Source of the DNA: Cervus elaphus
Taxonomy: Eukaryota > Chordata > Mammalia > Artiodactyla > Cervidae
Reading direction: 5' to 3'
NCBI RefSeq assembly: GCF_910594005.1
Contig: NC_057818.1
Location: 61,888,001-61,952,000 of the forward strand
DNA: 64,000 nt
Made by a program: the position numbers and the translations under genes. The notes below the pieces were generated by a model, which was given only the letters and a program-made list of their open reading frames with translations, did not search any database and had not been told where the DNA came from. This document shows positions 10,696 to 21,712 of this stretch, one piece after another. The number at the start of each line of letters is the position of its first letter. Positions within the stretch are counted from its first letter, which is position 1.

Positions 10696-10799
10696 TAATG
10701 TGATTTTTATTCTTAATTTTAGGTACGTACTTATTAACAAACTCCAAAATTCATTATTTTATTCCATTAAGAAAATACTGAATCATGATTAGTAAAGTT

Positions 10800-10932
10800 G
10801 GGAAATTCCCTCATGGTCCAGTGGTTAAGATTCCACACTTCCACTGCAGGGTTTCAGGTTCAGTCTCTACTCAGGGAACTAAGACCCTGCAAGCTGCATT
10901 GTGCAGCCAAAAAATAAAGAAAAAAATAAATT
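10800..10932 (+). mobile_element. CHR-type SINE, short form
   Basis: Head 'ttccctcatggtccagtggt', then 'gggaactaagaccctgc' and the 'gtgcagccaaaaaataa' tail. Confidence 0.8.
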
Positions 10933-10959
10933 AGTAAACCTGATTTCATACTTTAGATG

Positions 10960-11478
10960 GTGTAATGGAACACTGCCTAGCACTGACATCTCTTTCTGAA
11001 CTTTCCTTTCCATCCCCAAACACTTAAGTTTTCAAGGAGGTCCTCATTTAGTTTTAAATGTACTATAAAAAGTCAGAACTAATTTCCCCTAATTGGCCTC
11101 TTTTGCAGATTGTACCACATACTGTACATGTTAATACCTGACTCTAGGTGCAGCTTCCTTACCCTGGTTGACAGAGCAGACAGTGCATCCAGATGGGCCC
11201 TAAACAGCTGCCCAACAGCACCGAGACTCCGTCTCCAACCCGTGGGTGTGAAGCCCTGCCCAGGATGGTGCCTAGGGGAGCCTCCTCACAAGGGCCAGGA
11301 ACCAGATCATCGGGGGGACGGGATCTAAGTGGAGACAACAGGCCTTGACGGAAGGCCCCGGGTGAGTGTGCATGTACAGGAGTCAGACAGGACACTCCAG
11401 AGTCAGACACGATTAGGGAGTCCAGAGAAGGACATTTCAGGAAGGCAGCGTGAGAATCCACTGAGAATATGACCTTAC
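10960..11478. other. Unit 2 intron, close paralogue of unit 4
   Basis: From about 11,030 it closely matches 57,540-57,998 (for example 'tcatttagttttaaatgt' and 'ttggcctcttttgcagatt'), so units 2 and 4 descend from one duplicated segment. Confidence 0.7.
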
Positions 11479-11555
11479 CTGAGAAAAAGCCATGCTTGAC
11501 TCCTGTTCTTTCCTCTTCTTGGCTTCTTCCTCAGGCAAAACGAGTCTTCAGAGGT
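11479..11555 (-). CDS. Start-codon exon, unit 2
   Basis: Short exon: acceptor ATTATAG before 11,555, donor GTAAGG after 11,479. The ATG at 11,491-11,493 opens M-A-F-S-Q, ending exactly on a codon at the splice site, in frame with the KRAB exon at 7818. The rest is 5' UTR. The same exon in units 3 and 4 aligns throughout. It lies about 240 bp downstream, in transcript sense, of an LTR on the same strand. Confidence 0.85.
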
Positions 11556-11790
11556 CTATAATGAAAGTTGAAAACATGCTGTTTAATGCTTAGAGTCAAC
11601 ACAATCCTTCCTGTGTCCCCCCCCACCCCCACCCCCACACACAGGGAAGCCCTCACCATGAGGATCAGACAGTCCTCTGTGCCCACTGTCTCAGGAGGGA
11701 CTCAGGACAGGCAACTCCCACACAGAGACCAACACGGGACTTTCCCACACATTTCCGCCGGGTGGGGGGGGGGTGCGGGGGAGAGAGACC
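11556..11790. other. Upstream flank of start exon with C and G runs
   Basis: Matches 58,085-58,280 of unit 4, but holds C-rich (about 11,619-11,640) and G-rich (about 11,762-11,782) runs not in the paralogue. The G-run adjoins the LTR boundary. Confidence 0.6.
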
Positions 11791-12676
11791 GGGGGTGTGC
11801 AGCATAGTCTGGCAATGCTTTATTTTTTACCGTAGCTTTTATACCCTAAGTTAGTACACTTCTAAGGGGAAGTTAGTTTAACATTACATCAGCTTGTCCT
11901 TCAGGAAACCAGGGTGTTTTCTGCATACTTCTTTGTTTATGTGCAAAGCTGTTTTCCCTAATCTATTCTTTATTGAACACAAAGGTCAGTCTAAAAGGTT
12001 TACCACACAAAGACTCTGTAGCTCCAGTGAGGCAGCCCCTGTTTAGCATTCCTGGTTAAAATTAACAATTCTAAACTCTTATTTTTCTAAATCTTTACCT
12101 ATAACCACTTTTAGAATAGTATTTTTGTGTTCTCTAATACAGCTTCCTCACCCCCGCAAGGGCTCTATGCCTATTAGGGCCTTTATGTGATCAGGTTCTT
12201 TATGCTGTTTTATGATTAGGGTATTATGAGCAGTCATGCGTATTAGCACCGAGGGCTTAAATGCATTAGTCCAACAAACTAAAATGCCAGCAAAGGAGTT
12301 TAAATTAAAACACTCCTTTCACCCTGGATAATCTCATAAAGTACCACCACCCGGGAAACTTATTGATTCAAGTTCTAAGTAAATTCTTATTTGGAAAGGG
12401 ATCAGGAAAGGCCTTCTGCCTATGTCACAGAAATTAGGGAGTAGTCTGTAGAAGCAAGCATCAAAAAGACAGATATCATCTTTAAGGTGAGCGCTAAGGG
12501 CAGCTTTTCGGAATCCCTGAAAACCTGATCCGCCTTGCCTGTCAGGTTTTCTCCTCATCACCTTGTCATGGGCGGTATCTTGTGAGCTGGCCTTTTCGAA
12601 ACCCCTGAAGACCTGATCCGCCTTGCTTGTCAGGTTTTCTCCCCATGACCTTGTCATGGGTAGGATCTTGTGTGTT
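11790..12676 (-). mobile_element. Solo retroviral LTR, probably ERVK-like
   Basis: This stretch is absent at the corresponding point in unit 4, where the paralogous sequence is continuous apart from a small gap. On the minus strand it has U3, then TATAAAAG (11,836-11,843), AATAAA (11,819-11,824) and a short GC-rich end reading GCATTGCCAGACTATGC and on toward CCGGTCTCTC, the order expected for U3-R-U5. The U3 start holds two copies of an 88-bp unit (about 12,504-12,676). No gag, pol or env sequence adjoins it, so it is a solo LTR. Exact ends are uncertain. Its orientation matches the unit 2 gene. Confidence 0.7.
12500..12676 (-). repeat. 88-bp tandem duplication in LTR U3
   Basis: Two diverged copies carrying 'acctgatccgccttg', 'tgtcaggttttctcc' and 'accttgtcatggg', offset by 88 bp (for example 12,523 and 12,611). 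Such duplications in U3 often hold enhancer sites. Confidence 0.8.
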
Positions 12677-12930
12677 GGCTCCAGGCAGGGGGCACCTCCG
12701 CTGACCAGGCAACCTCCTTCAGGTCACACAGCAGGCCCTGGTCCAGCCCCACTCAGAGCAGAGCGCCCTCCACTCCCCCAGGGCTTGATCTCAGTCTCAG
12801 AAGTGGAGGTTAAGAGCCCTGGTGCTCAATGCAGGATCCAGATCGGAATCATCTGCAGCTCTGTGTACATTCCTGGGGCGAGGCCCCACACAAGATCCTG
12901 AGGAGCATGTCTGATGGAGGAGAACTGACT
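12677..12930. other. Paralogue of unit 4 flank
   Basis: Resumes the match to unit 4 at 58,318-58,560 ('cagggggcacctc', 'ggtcacac', 'ggccctggtcca') beyond the LTR. No coding signal. Confidence 0.65.
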
Positions 12931-13427
12931 AATGAAAGCGTTATGTGTATACATACCATACACCCTGTGACCATGTGACACATGTGTACTGTGAAATATT
13001 TATCACAAACCACTAACCAACACATCCATCACCTCCAAATTCCCATGTTCTGTGTGTGGTGACAACACTGATGACAAATTCCCAGCATGCAGTAACAGAA
13101 CAGGATTAATTAACTATGGTCAGCGTGCTGCACACACCTCCCCAGGACGCACTCATTTCACAACTCAAAGTCTGTACCTTTTGACCAACATCTCCCCATC
13201 CTCCCCACCTCCCAGCCCCAGATAACCACCATCCCACTGTGTGGTACTAGTGAGGTCCACTTTTTTACATTCTACATAATGGAACCACATCTTTCCCTGT
13301 CTGTTTTAATTCACTTAGCATAATATTCTCTACATGCATCCAAGTTGTCCCAAGTGACAAAAATCTCCATCTTTATGGGTACATAATATATCATTACATA
13401 TATGTATGTGGGTTTGCCTTGGTGTAT
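12931..13427 (-). mobile_element. Old L1 (L1M-type) 3' region, part 1
   Basis: Matches the inverted L1M 3' untranslated region: 'gaccaacatctccccatcc', 'cccagataaccacc', 'cacttagcataat'. Interrupted by the next SINE. Confidence 0.7.
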
Positions 13428-13437
13428 GTTACCAACC

Positions 13438-13653
13438 AGGACTTCCCTGGGAGCTCAGAGGGTAAAGAATCTGCTGGCAATGCAGGAGACCCAGGTTTGA
13501 TCCCTTGGTTGGAAAGATCCCCTGGAGATGGAAATGGCAACCCACTCCAGTATTCTTGCCTGGAGAATTCCATGGACAGAGGAGCCTGGGAGGGTACAGT
13601 CCCTGGGATCGCAAAGTCTGACATGACTGAGTGACTAACACTTACATTTCCTT
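13438..13653 (+). mobile_element. Bov-tA SINE with target duplication
   Basis: Complete Bov-tA. The flanks repeat GTTACCAACC (13,428-13,437 and 13,654-13,663), a perfect 10-bp target duplication. Confidence 0.95.
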
Positions 13654-13663
13654 GTTACCAACC

Positions 13664-14090
13664 TGGATCCTTGGGTTCTTTAATGAACAGAAATAGTTAC
13701 AAAACCAGAGAAGAAATTCAGGGAAGGTTTTATTGGGATGCCTGCTGTATTAAAGGTGAGCAAGAATAAGAATCGGTGCCGTTGCTCTTGCCAAGAAGGG
13801 GGTTGATGTGGTCCCTTAACAGGGTGCAGGTAGGTGTGGATTGATGGTTAAGGCCGGAAGGAAGCTGAGGTGATCTGCCCTCCTCAGCACCCCCAGTGGT
13901 GCTGTGAGCAAGGATCAGGGCCGTGACCTGCCTTTGGTTTTGGAGCCTCAGAACAGCTGGTTTGTGGCCCTTTTTTCTCTTTTTGTTCAGAACTGCTGAC
14001 TGCACATGAATGTGGTTAGTTTCTTTGTCTCTTACACTTTCTTTGTGGTCTGTTGCCCCAGGAGACGTTCGTCCAGGTGTAACAATGCAG
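13664..14090. other. Unclassified insertion between L1 halves
   Basis: Sits between two parts of the same old L1. Contains 'ggttttattggg' (an AATAAA on the minus strand) and a purine-rich body. Possibly an LTR, but I do not recognise the family. Confidence 0.35.
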
Positions 14091-14248
14091 TAAAAGGTCC
14101 CAGGACCCAGGCTGTCTCATACACTCATGGTTTCATTATCCACTCAGCCGACAACAGACATTCAAGTTGTTTCTACAACAAATGGCTGTTGTGAATCATG
14201 CAGTATTGGTTACAACAGTGCAGGTAACTTCCTCATAACACTGGTTCT
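14091..14248 (-). mobile_element. Old L1 3' region, part 2
   Basis: Continues the L1M theme seen left of 13,427 ('tttcattatccactcag', 'gctgttgtgaatcatgc'). Confidence 0.6.
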
Positions 14249-14251
14249 GCA

Positions 14252-14452
14252 CAGGACTTCCCTGGTGGTCCAGTGGTTAAGAACCAGCCAAGCTCTGGGG
14301 GGGGATGTGGGTTCAGTCCCTGGTTGGGGAACTAAGATCCCACAAGCAGCAGAGCAACTAAGCCCAAGTACCACAACCAGGGAATCCGTGCACCAAAATC
14401 AAAGATCCTGCAGGACTCAGGTGAAGCCAAATACATAAACATTTTTAAAAAT
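14252..14452 (+). mobile_element. CHR-type SINE
   Basis: Head 'aggacttccctggtggtcca', body 'gggaactaagatcccac', tail 'agccaaatacataaac'. Confidence 0.85.
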
Positions 14453-15615
14453 TTCTGAGTGAGATTGCGAGACCCTGTGCATGTTGGGGAAACTCCGTAC
14501 AATTTTCCAGGTAACATTTATATTCCAATCGACCGTTCACAACTGTTATCTGTATTGTACCCACACGTGGCACACACACGTGATCTGTAAAGACAAAGAG
14601 AACAGGAGAGGAATCTACTGCACGGGCAGCAACAAGTAGCAGCTGCGTCATGTCCAGAAGAAGCCTCTGTACTATAGGCTGCTGTGGAGCTGACGACCCT
14701 CGGATTCTAGGAACGATCCTTCCCGAAATCATGTGATTTTAAGGGCCCTCCCTGACGAAACTCTTCTGCCATCAAAGCCGAGGGCCAATTATTTCCCTTC
14801 AAGGCTGAAAGAAACTTCCAAACCTGAATCTGGGCCAACACACTCCCCAGAAACCCAGTAACAATCCACCCACTCTGCTATGCAATCCCCAGAGGGTTCG
14901 AAGCCTTAACAGCTCCTGTGTTAATGATGGAATAATACACATGAAGACGCCCAAACACCAACCAGATTCAAGACATCTTCTTATCAGTCACAGTGACCCC
15001 AGCAGCCCCCAAACTGTCATCTCCAAACTCTAATAATACAAGACAGATGTGTAGGCTGGTGCACATTCCCCAGTGCAACTTCAACATCTTCCAAGGAAAC
15101 ACTCCAAGTTCTCTTTTTTTAACCTTCCACCTGAAACCTTCTTCAGTAGCAACTGAAAATAACAGAAAAACTAAAGGTAACCCATGAACTTGTCTCCAGC
15201 ATTTTATCAACAGTTATTCTGTGCGTTGCAGACTGATTCTCGCCCTCCCTAAAGACCACAAAAAATCCACTGTGTGGAGGGGGTGCTGTGGGGCACCTCC
15301 TGGATTCACCCCCCTTCTCTGCGACCAGTGTGCCCATCCTCCTGCACCCAGACCTCCCTGTGGGCTCAGCTCAGGCTTTGCTTCTTACACACTGCAGGAA
15401 AACATTCTTCTTCCCAATCCCACGTCCTTTCTTCCTCCATAGGTGTGATCACGTTTCCCGATTAACCCAGGCACGCAAACCTCTGTTACAGCATCCGTGT
15501 CCAGGGAAACTGAGCTAAGACACTGGCATGCCCACCATTCCACAAGCTGACAATTAACATAAGCCCACATGGAGGTCCTCCAGCCAGATCTGAGACCGCC
15601 CTTGTCAACAGTTTC
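14453..15615. other. Unit 2 intron 1, unrecognised
   Basis: Several short overlapping open frames on both strands, none resembling a family. No repeats recognised. Confidence 0.45.
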
Positions 15616-15705
15616 ACACACCCCGTGATCACACAAGCATGCCTGTCTCTTATACACACATACACACCCCGTGATCACACAAGCATGCCTGTCTCTTATA
15701 CACAT
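15616..15705. repeat. 46-bp duplication carrying Tn5 mosaic-end matches (likely artefact)
   Basis: Bases 15,616-15,658 and 15,662-15,704 are identical over 43 bp. Each copy ends in CTGTCTCTTATACACA, which is 16 of 19 bases of the Tn5 transposase mosaic end used in tagmentation libraries. The second copy extends to 17 bases (15,689-15,705). Translated, it gives the peptide strings CIRDR and VYKRQ, known to me as adaptor signatures in predicted proteins. Best explained as untrimmed adaptor embedded at a local assembly join. Confidence 0.75.
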
Positions 15706-16935
15706 GGATCACTGGGTTTATCCAGAGATCCACTCTTGCTCCCACAACCCTCCTGGAGACCCTGACAAGCTCCCCTTCACTTCTTCCCATTTCCTACCTC
15801 TTCTCTGGGCAGAGCTGAATAAGAGGCTAAAGAGTAGTGACCATGGGCATGGGCATTGCAATAGAGTTGCCGCAAGCTGCAAATCCAAGGGCACTCGGCA
15901 CTCAGTATGGAGACTAAGAAGCTGGCCCTCCTGGGTAAACCTGTCAGAGACTGGGGACACTACAAAATTTTAAAGGTCTTTGAGATTTGGTTGGATTGAG
16001 CTCAGTGAAGAGGTCACAAAGATAGAGAGACCCCAATCTCAGTGAACCCTGTTCTCCCCACTGAGAGCTAACTGGAAGATACCCCAGCTCTTTAAGAAGG
16101 GGGGACACCTTCATATCTCTTTAGATTCCAAACCTTCTGGCCACAGTAACCACACCTTCTAACCACAGTAAACTCAGCATTCCCTGCTCTGAGCAGATAA
16201 AAGGCTGGAAGGCAGAGCTACTGTCCAAGATGGCAACTGATTCCTGGGTGGACAGAGGTTAGAAGACCTGGGGGCTGCAATGAGCAGTGACACAGCGGAC
16301 TAAAACATGGGGACACCTCAAGACACTAGATCTATCAGGCTCATTAGGACTCCCCACATCTTTTTGCTTTTGAGTAATGAAGTGTCTACATGGGGTAAGG
16401 ATCAATTAGACCTGAAATGTCCAGAACAGATACAGGAACCATCATCACCTACCCTGTCCCCTCTGTCTCCCCTGAGAGTTCTTCAGCCCAACCCACAGTT
16501 CCAGTCCTCACCCCAAGTAAGATACCCATCTCACTGCAAGGAAAAGGAACTTGCTTCATTGAAGCATCATTCAATGAAGGGAAAAAAGGAAAGACTCCAA
16601 ATAATCAAAGGACAAGGGCATTTCTGATGAGGGTGATTAACATAGAGGCAGTAAACCTGATTAACACGACACAGAATATGGGAAGGAGATGGGGAGACCT
16701 CACTGGCCAAGACCTGAAGGAACAGAAAGAGCAAGAGCCATGGTGATTTAATGACTAAAGGTAGAAGTAGAAACTAAGATCCGAGACAGAGGTTTTGGTG
16801 TCTATGAACAAGGATCAAGTGAATGTGACCAGGACAGACTGACCAGGAGAACGGGGTTGGTTCCCAGGATGAGGCTGGAGACACTGGCAGAGACCTGAGG
16901 ACACGGGAAAGCCAGCGGAGGTGGGAGGCGTCCCT
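15706..16935. other. Unit 2 intron 1, unrecognised
   Basis: Two overlapping plus-strand open frames (16,307-16,627 and 16,417-16,746) have low-complexity Pro/Ser-rich content and no recognised domain. 'cagataaaaggctgg' near 16,195 could be a TATA of an old LTR, but this is weak. Confidence 0.35.
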
Positions 16936-17030
16936 GCACATTGACCCTTATTCATAGAAGACGGCTGTTGATAATCTATCTCACTTTAAGCATTGACCTT
17001 TATTCATAAACGACGGCTCATGATTGTCTC
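16936..17030. repeat. Imperfect ~53-bp direct repeat
   Basis: 'cattgacccttattcata(g)aagacggct' and 'cattgacctttattcataaacgacggct' occur about 53 bp apart. Confidence 0.65.
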
Positions 17031-17879
17031 TCAGACTCTCAGCCTATGTTCCTGCCTCCGTTACTGTTCTTCTTTTTCATTTTGCAAAACTGGGATCTAT
17101 TTCAAACTCTAACTACAACTGGGCACTCCCTCCAAGAAATGCCACACACAGTCACACATCCCGTTTGGCCAATCATTTTAGGGATCAATGTTGCTCAGCT
17201 TCTGGACCTGAGGGAAGCATCATCAGATCAGTTCATAGCTCACTAGTTACCAGATCACATAAGAGAGGAAAATGGAAAGCACACTAACTGCTTAAATTAG
17301 GTCTTGACTGTTAATATAAAAAATCACTGACATCCTTATTAAGTACTCATCATAATAGTCTATAACTATTTACCAGTTACCAAAACAATGTTGTGAAGAT
17401 ATAATGTTAAAAGGAAACAGCAAATGGGACTCAATTAAACCTGAAAGAAACCTTAAGTGAATCAGCTTGTTAAATTTTTTTCATTGAATGATAATGGTGC
17501 AAAGTATAAAAAAAAAAGTTGAGAATACAGCATATTTAGAAAAGAATGAATGAATTAATTCATGAATTAATTACAGGAATTAATTACAGGAGGCCATCAA
17601 TTCCAATTTCAGAAGTGAATAATTGTTTACAAGAAACTTGCTATTGAATGAACGAATCTTTATCCCAAGCTGCAAAAAAAAAAAAAAAAAAAAAAAAATG
17701 AAATGTAAAGAGAGAAAGGAAAAAGAAAAACTATCACAAAGAACATGCTTAATGTTCCTTCAAAGGCACCATGTAGTAAGAGTCAGTCACTTCCAGCCCC
17801 ACTTCTCTCCATAACTTCTACTCCACACCAGGAAAAGGGAAGGGGCTGATCCACCTCTGAGGGTCAAGTCACTGCTGCA
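17031..17879. other. Intron 1 with A27 homopolymer
   Basis: AT-rich; a run of about 27 A at 17,672-17,698 and a 'gaattaattacag' short repeat near 17,560-17,590. No gene recognised. Confidence 0.5.
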
Positions 17880-18960
17880 GCCCCCACAGCTACAGGCTCT
17901 GCACATGGATGTTATCTTTTCATACAAATAATTACAAAATGCAGAAGCCTTACAGACAGAAGTTTTGCAACTCCCACTCACATCTGTATAAACAAGTTTA
18001 AAATTTATTAGATTCTAACGCCAAAAATCAATGTACTATGACTTAATAATCTTTATCCAACCAATTCAGCACTCTTCAGGATCTAGTCCCCTTCCCCACC
18101 TGCACACTACTTGTTTCCACTTCATTTAGTTTGTTTCCCTACTTCCTTCTCCATCTCCCCTTCTCTTCCCCTCTGCTCTCCTGCTGTGCCTGTCCTCCTC
18201 TACTTCATCCCTGACTCCCAACCAGCTTCTCTCTCCCATCTGTTCCCCGTCAAGATGCTTTCTCTCCAACCTTCCTGGTGATCCTCAATCTCCATATTTC
18301 AGCCTTTCTTCCTCCATCTCTGCCCTCCCTCCCAACTCTCTGGCACCCTCAAGTAGCTACGCTTCCTCTCAGTTTCCTTTCTCAGCTCCTCCAATCACTA
18401 GGAGTCCCCTTTCTCTCCCAGCAGGATATTGTCTGTAAGCCAACGCCCCAAGTCTTGTATAGCCTTTGCAGGCTGTCTGTGTGAACTGCCTCTCCACTGT
18501 CGCCCCCTTTAGGACCCCTGATTTACAGCCCCTCTCCCGTGAAGGCTATAGAAGAGGGCGGCAGAGGATGAGATGGTGAGATACCATCCCTGGACTCAAC
18601 GGTCTTGAACTTCAAACTCTGGGAGACACAGGGGTCGCAAAGACTCGGACTTAAGAACACCTACTTATTTTGCTCACCTTTAACTCCGGAGATCCCGCTT
18701 TGCTCTAAACTTCTTTCCTTTCCCCACCCGCTACAGCATGCTTATTCTCTTTCATGAAGGTGCCTCTTCCAAGTTCCCCACCAATCCTCTTCATTGCCAT
18801 CGCTTCTCCCTCATGCTTTTCTCTATTTTCTATTTCTCTCGGAGTCGCTGTCTCTGCTTTTCATGACCCCCCCCTCACCCACTATTTACAGGGATGGCGA
18901 CTAAATAAGAAGCCCCGCTCCCGCAAGAGCCAAATTCCAGAGGGTGGAATTTGGGAGGAA
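17880..18960. other. Pyrimidine-rich intron 1 block shared by units 2-4
   Basis: C/T-rich segment resembling 45,560-46,540 (unit 3) and 59,275-60,160 (unit 4): shared 'gtttccacttcatt', runs of 'cttcccctctgctctcc' type, and an end block near 'tatttacagggatggcgact'. It lies just inside each promoter, so it was part of the ancestral duplicated unit. Confidence 0.6.
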
Positions 18961-19672
18961 AGAACCATGGGTGACACGTGGCTGGCTCAGGTCACCTGCC
19001 CCCGCACAGGGTCACTCTGAACGGAAGGTTTGCAGGACACAAGGATCGGCCTAAGGAGACGCGAGGACAGAGGGGCTGGGAGGGAGGGGGCCTCAGGGGC
19101 GGGGCGGGCTCTCGACGCGGCCTCTCCGCGAGCTGGGGCCGGGGCCGTAGGACGAAGCTGCGGAGCGACTAAACCAGCTCGCGGAACAAAGTTTTATGAG
19201 GTGCAGGAAGGGCAAAGGGTTCAGTGAGGTCAGTAAGTGGTTTATAAGCAGGAAAGAGGTGCCAAACGCAACGTCTCAGTGGACCAAAAGCAGGAACCGG
19301 CTTTAGAGCGACTTCAAAATGGAAGTCTCTTCATCGCTCACGGAGACGTCTCTGTTTGCTGGGGGTGGTGGGGTGGGCGTGGGGATATAGTCGTTAGAGT
19401 CAGTAGCGACTCTCAGACCCCGATACACAGAAAAGCAGACTGCGACGCGAAGGTCTGACTAGAAACACAAACTCACGTGGCGCTGAGACGCTCCGCTTCC
19501 CGTCCTGTGTGACGCAGAGCGCACGCGCAGGGAAAAGGCGGAGCGGTCTGAGGGCAGGGCCTGAGCAAAGCCAGAGCGTCAGGGGGCGGGCCGTGGAGAG
19601 AAGCCGGGCAAGCAAGCCGCCTTAGAAGGGTGAGGCGGGGCCTCGGCGCGCGCCAGGCGGGGCGGAACAATT
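18961..19672 (-). promoter_or_regulatory. CpG-island promoter, unit 2
   Basis: CpG-dense and GC-boxed (agggggcggg at 19,581). An NRF1-like GCGCACGCGCAG lies at 19,519. A plausible exon 1 donor GTGAGT lies at 19,471-19,476 on the minus strand. It shares a 21-bp block with the unit 3 and unit 4 islands (19,055-19,075). No TATA is evident, as is usual for KRAB zinc-finger promoters. Exon 1 limits cannot be fixed from sequence alone. Confidence 0.7.
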
Positions 19673-19679
19673 CAACACT

Positions 19680-20205
19680 CAGTGCAGAAGGTGACTGCAA
19701 CCAGGAAATTAAAATACGCCTGCACCTTGGAAGGAAAGTTATGATAAAACTGGACAGTGTATTAAGAAGCAAAGGCATCACTTTGACAACAAAGGTCCTT
19801 ATGGTCAAAAATATGGTTTTTTCGGTAGTCAGGTGGGGATGTGACACAGTCCAGAAAGAAGGCTGAGATTCGAATTGATGCTTTTGGACTCTTGACAGTC
19901 CCTTGGACAGCAAGATCAAACCAGTCAATACTAAAGGAAATCAACCCTGACTATTCATTGGAAGGTCTGATTCTGAAGCTGAAGCCCCAATACTTTGGCC
20001 ACCTGATGCAAATAATGAACCCATTGGAAAACACCCTGGTGCTTGTAAAGATTGAGCGCAGGAGAAGGGGGTGACAGGATGACATGGTTAGATAGCATCA
20101 CCCACTCAATGGACATGAATTTAAGCAAACTCCAAGAAATAGTGAAGGAAGGGAAGCATGGCATGCTGCAGTTCATGGGATTGCAAAGAGTCAGACAGGA
20201 AACAT
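19680..20205 (+). mobile_element. BovB LINE C-terminal fragment
   Basis: Diverged BovB from the 'EIKIRLHLGRKV' region to 'LSKLQEIV', with frames broken. Lies immediately upstream of the unit 2 promoter. Confidence 0.9.
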
Positions 20206-20992
20206 GGACTCAACATTACAACCAAATAACTGACAGGGCAAAGAATGGGAAATTGTGTGTTTTTTTCCCAGGTACACAAGGGCCTGAGTGGGGGGTCTTA
20301 TATCAGTGATAATGGAGAAGGCTGACTCTTGGCAGTATGCCTTTTTCTAGAAGTTAAGCGGGAGAATTCTTTAGTCATTTGCTACTTTCTACAATACAGG
20401 GTCTGAAGTAAGCTCAACTCTGTCACCATAAATCTTAAGACCAAGCAAAAATAAAAAAATGATGAATACATGTTATAGTTGAAAAATGGAACATTAGGAA
20501 TATTAAACCAATAATAAATAAAAACAACAACAAACGCCCAAGAACCTTGGTGTATGCACCTTAGAATGTCAGTGAAGGGCCCTGCGTGTTCCTTTGGGGA
20601 TGTATTGTGTCTGGTCCTGTCACATCGTAAAGACACCATTAGGTGTTGAAAGATGTTCCTCTGAATCTTGAAGTCAGTGGTCTGGGTTGATATTAAATTG
20701 AACAAGATCCCAGAGGTTATATTAATGGCAAAATCTTTACTCTCTGTGCACCAATGCCAAACCAAATTACTTGAAATACAGAGAGGTATGGAGGAGAAAG
20801 AATGGCTTATATATTTGCCAGGCTAGGAGGAAACAGATTAGGCCCCCTCTCTGGTGAGTAGGGGGAGGTTATATTGTCTGCTAAGGATCAAGGCAGTGGC
20901 AGTATTGTATTCTTCTTTACTCAATATTATAAAATTGCAAAAGGATGGGTTTGCTGACAAGATTAGGGTGTCTGTAGGGTCTTAGGTGATCT
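20206..20992. other. Intergenic, unrecognised
   Basis: No gene or repeat that I can name. A minus-strand open frame at 20,382-20,765 has no family resemblance. Confidence 0.4.
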
Positions 20993-21185
20993 GGTGTCCT
21001 AATCAGTGCAGTGGCAAAGAATCCACCTGCCAGTGCAGGAGACTTGGGTTGAATCCCTGGCTGGGAAGATCCCCTGGAGTAGGAATGGCAACCCACTCCT
21101 GTGTTCTTATCTGGAAAACCCCATGGACAGAGGAGGCTGGCGGGCTACGGTCCATGGGATCTCAAAGAGTTAGACAAAAGTAGAC
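20993..21185 (+). mobile_element. Bov-tA SINE
   Basis: Diverged head, well-kept body 'gaagatcccctggagtagga' and 'acggtccatgggatctcaaa'. Confidence 0.85.
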
Positions 21186-21497
21186 AGGATTGACCCGGTG
21201 TGAGCATCCTTCTTTGATTAGCAACTATTCTGCCCTTTGGAACTCACATAAGGTCATGCAGGCTAGTCTTGCCTATAGGAAATGGGTCGCAACATCAATA
21301 CTAAGAAAATATTTTCCATTTTGCCATTTCTCTGGTGATGATGATGAAAAAAAATTTTTGCACAGCATCGTGGATTTTATGTTCATGATTACAGACAGTA
21401 GTGAAGTATCATACTGATGTAACTAAATTATGCACTTATCTCCTCTTTGACCAGCTGAGCCCTGCTGAAGAAATGATCTGGTGAGAATATGGTGTCC
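21186..21497. other. Intergenic, unrecognised
   Basis: No repeat or exon recognised. Confidence 0.4.
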
Positions 21498-21712
21498 TTT
21501 TTTTTTTTTTTTTAAATGTATTTATTTCACCGTCTCAGGTCTTGGTTGTGGCACCTGGGCTCTTTCGTTGTGGCGCACAGGCCCTCCAGTTGTGCCTGTA
21601 GTTTAGTTGCCCCACGGCCTGTGGGATGTTAGTTCCCTGCCCAGGGATAGATCCCACAATGCCAGCATTGGAAAGTGGATTCTTAACCACTGGACCACCA
21701 GGAAGTCCCGAA
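21498..21712 (-). mobile_element. CHR-type SINE
   Basis: Inverted: T-rich tail at left, 'gttagttccctgcccaggga' body, 'ggaccaccaggaagtccc' head at right. Confidence 0.85.

Noticed and set aside
15385..15705. 106-codon minus-strand frame as a small gene
   Set aside because: Its first residues come from the Tn5 mosaic-end sequence and the duplication around it; no family resemblance.
16307..16746. Overlapping plus-strand frames of 106 and 109 codons as a gene
   Set aside because: No recognisable domain, and length is within chance expectation for this much sequence.
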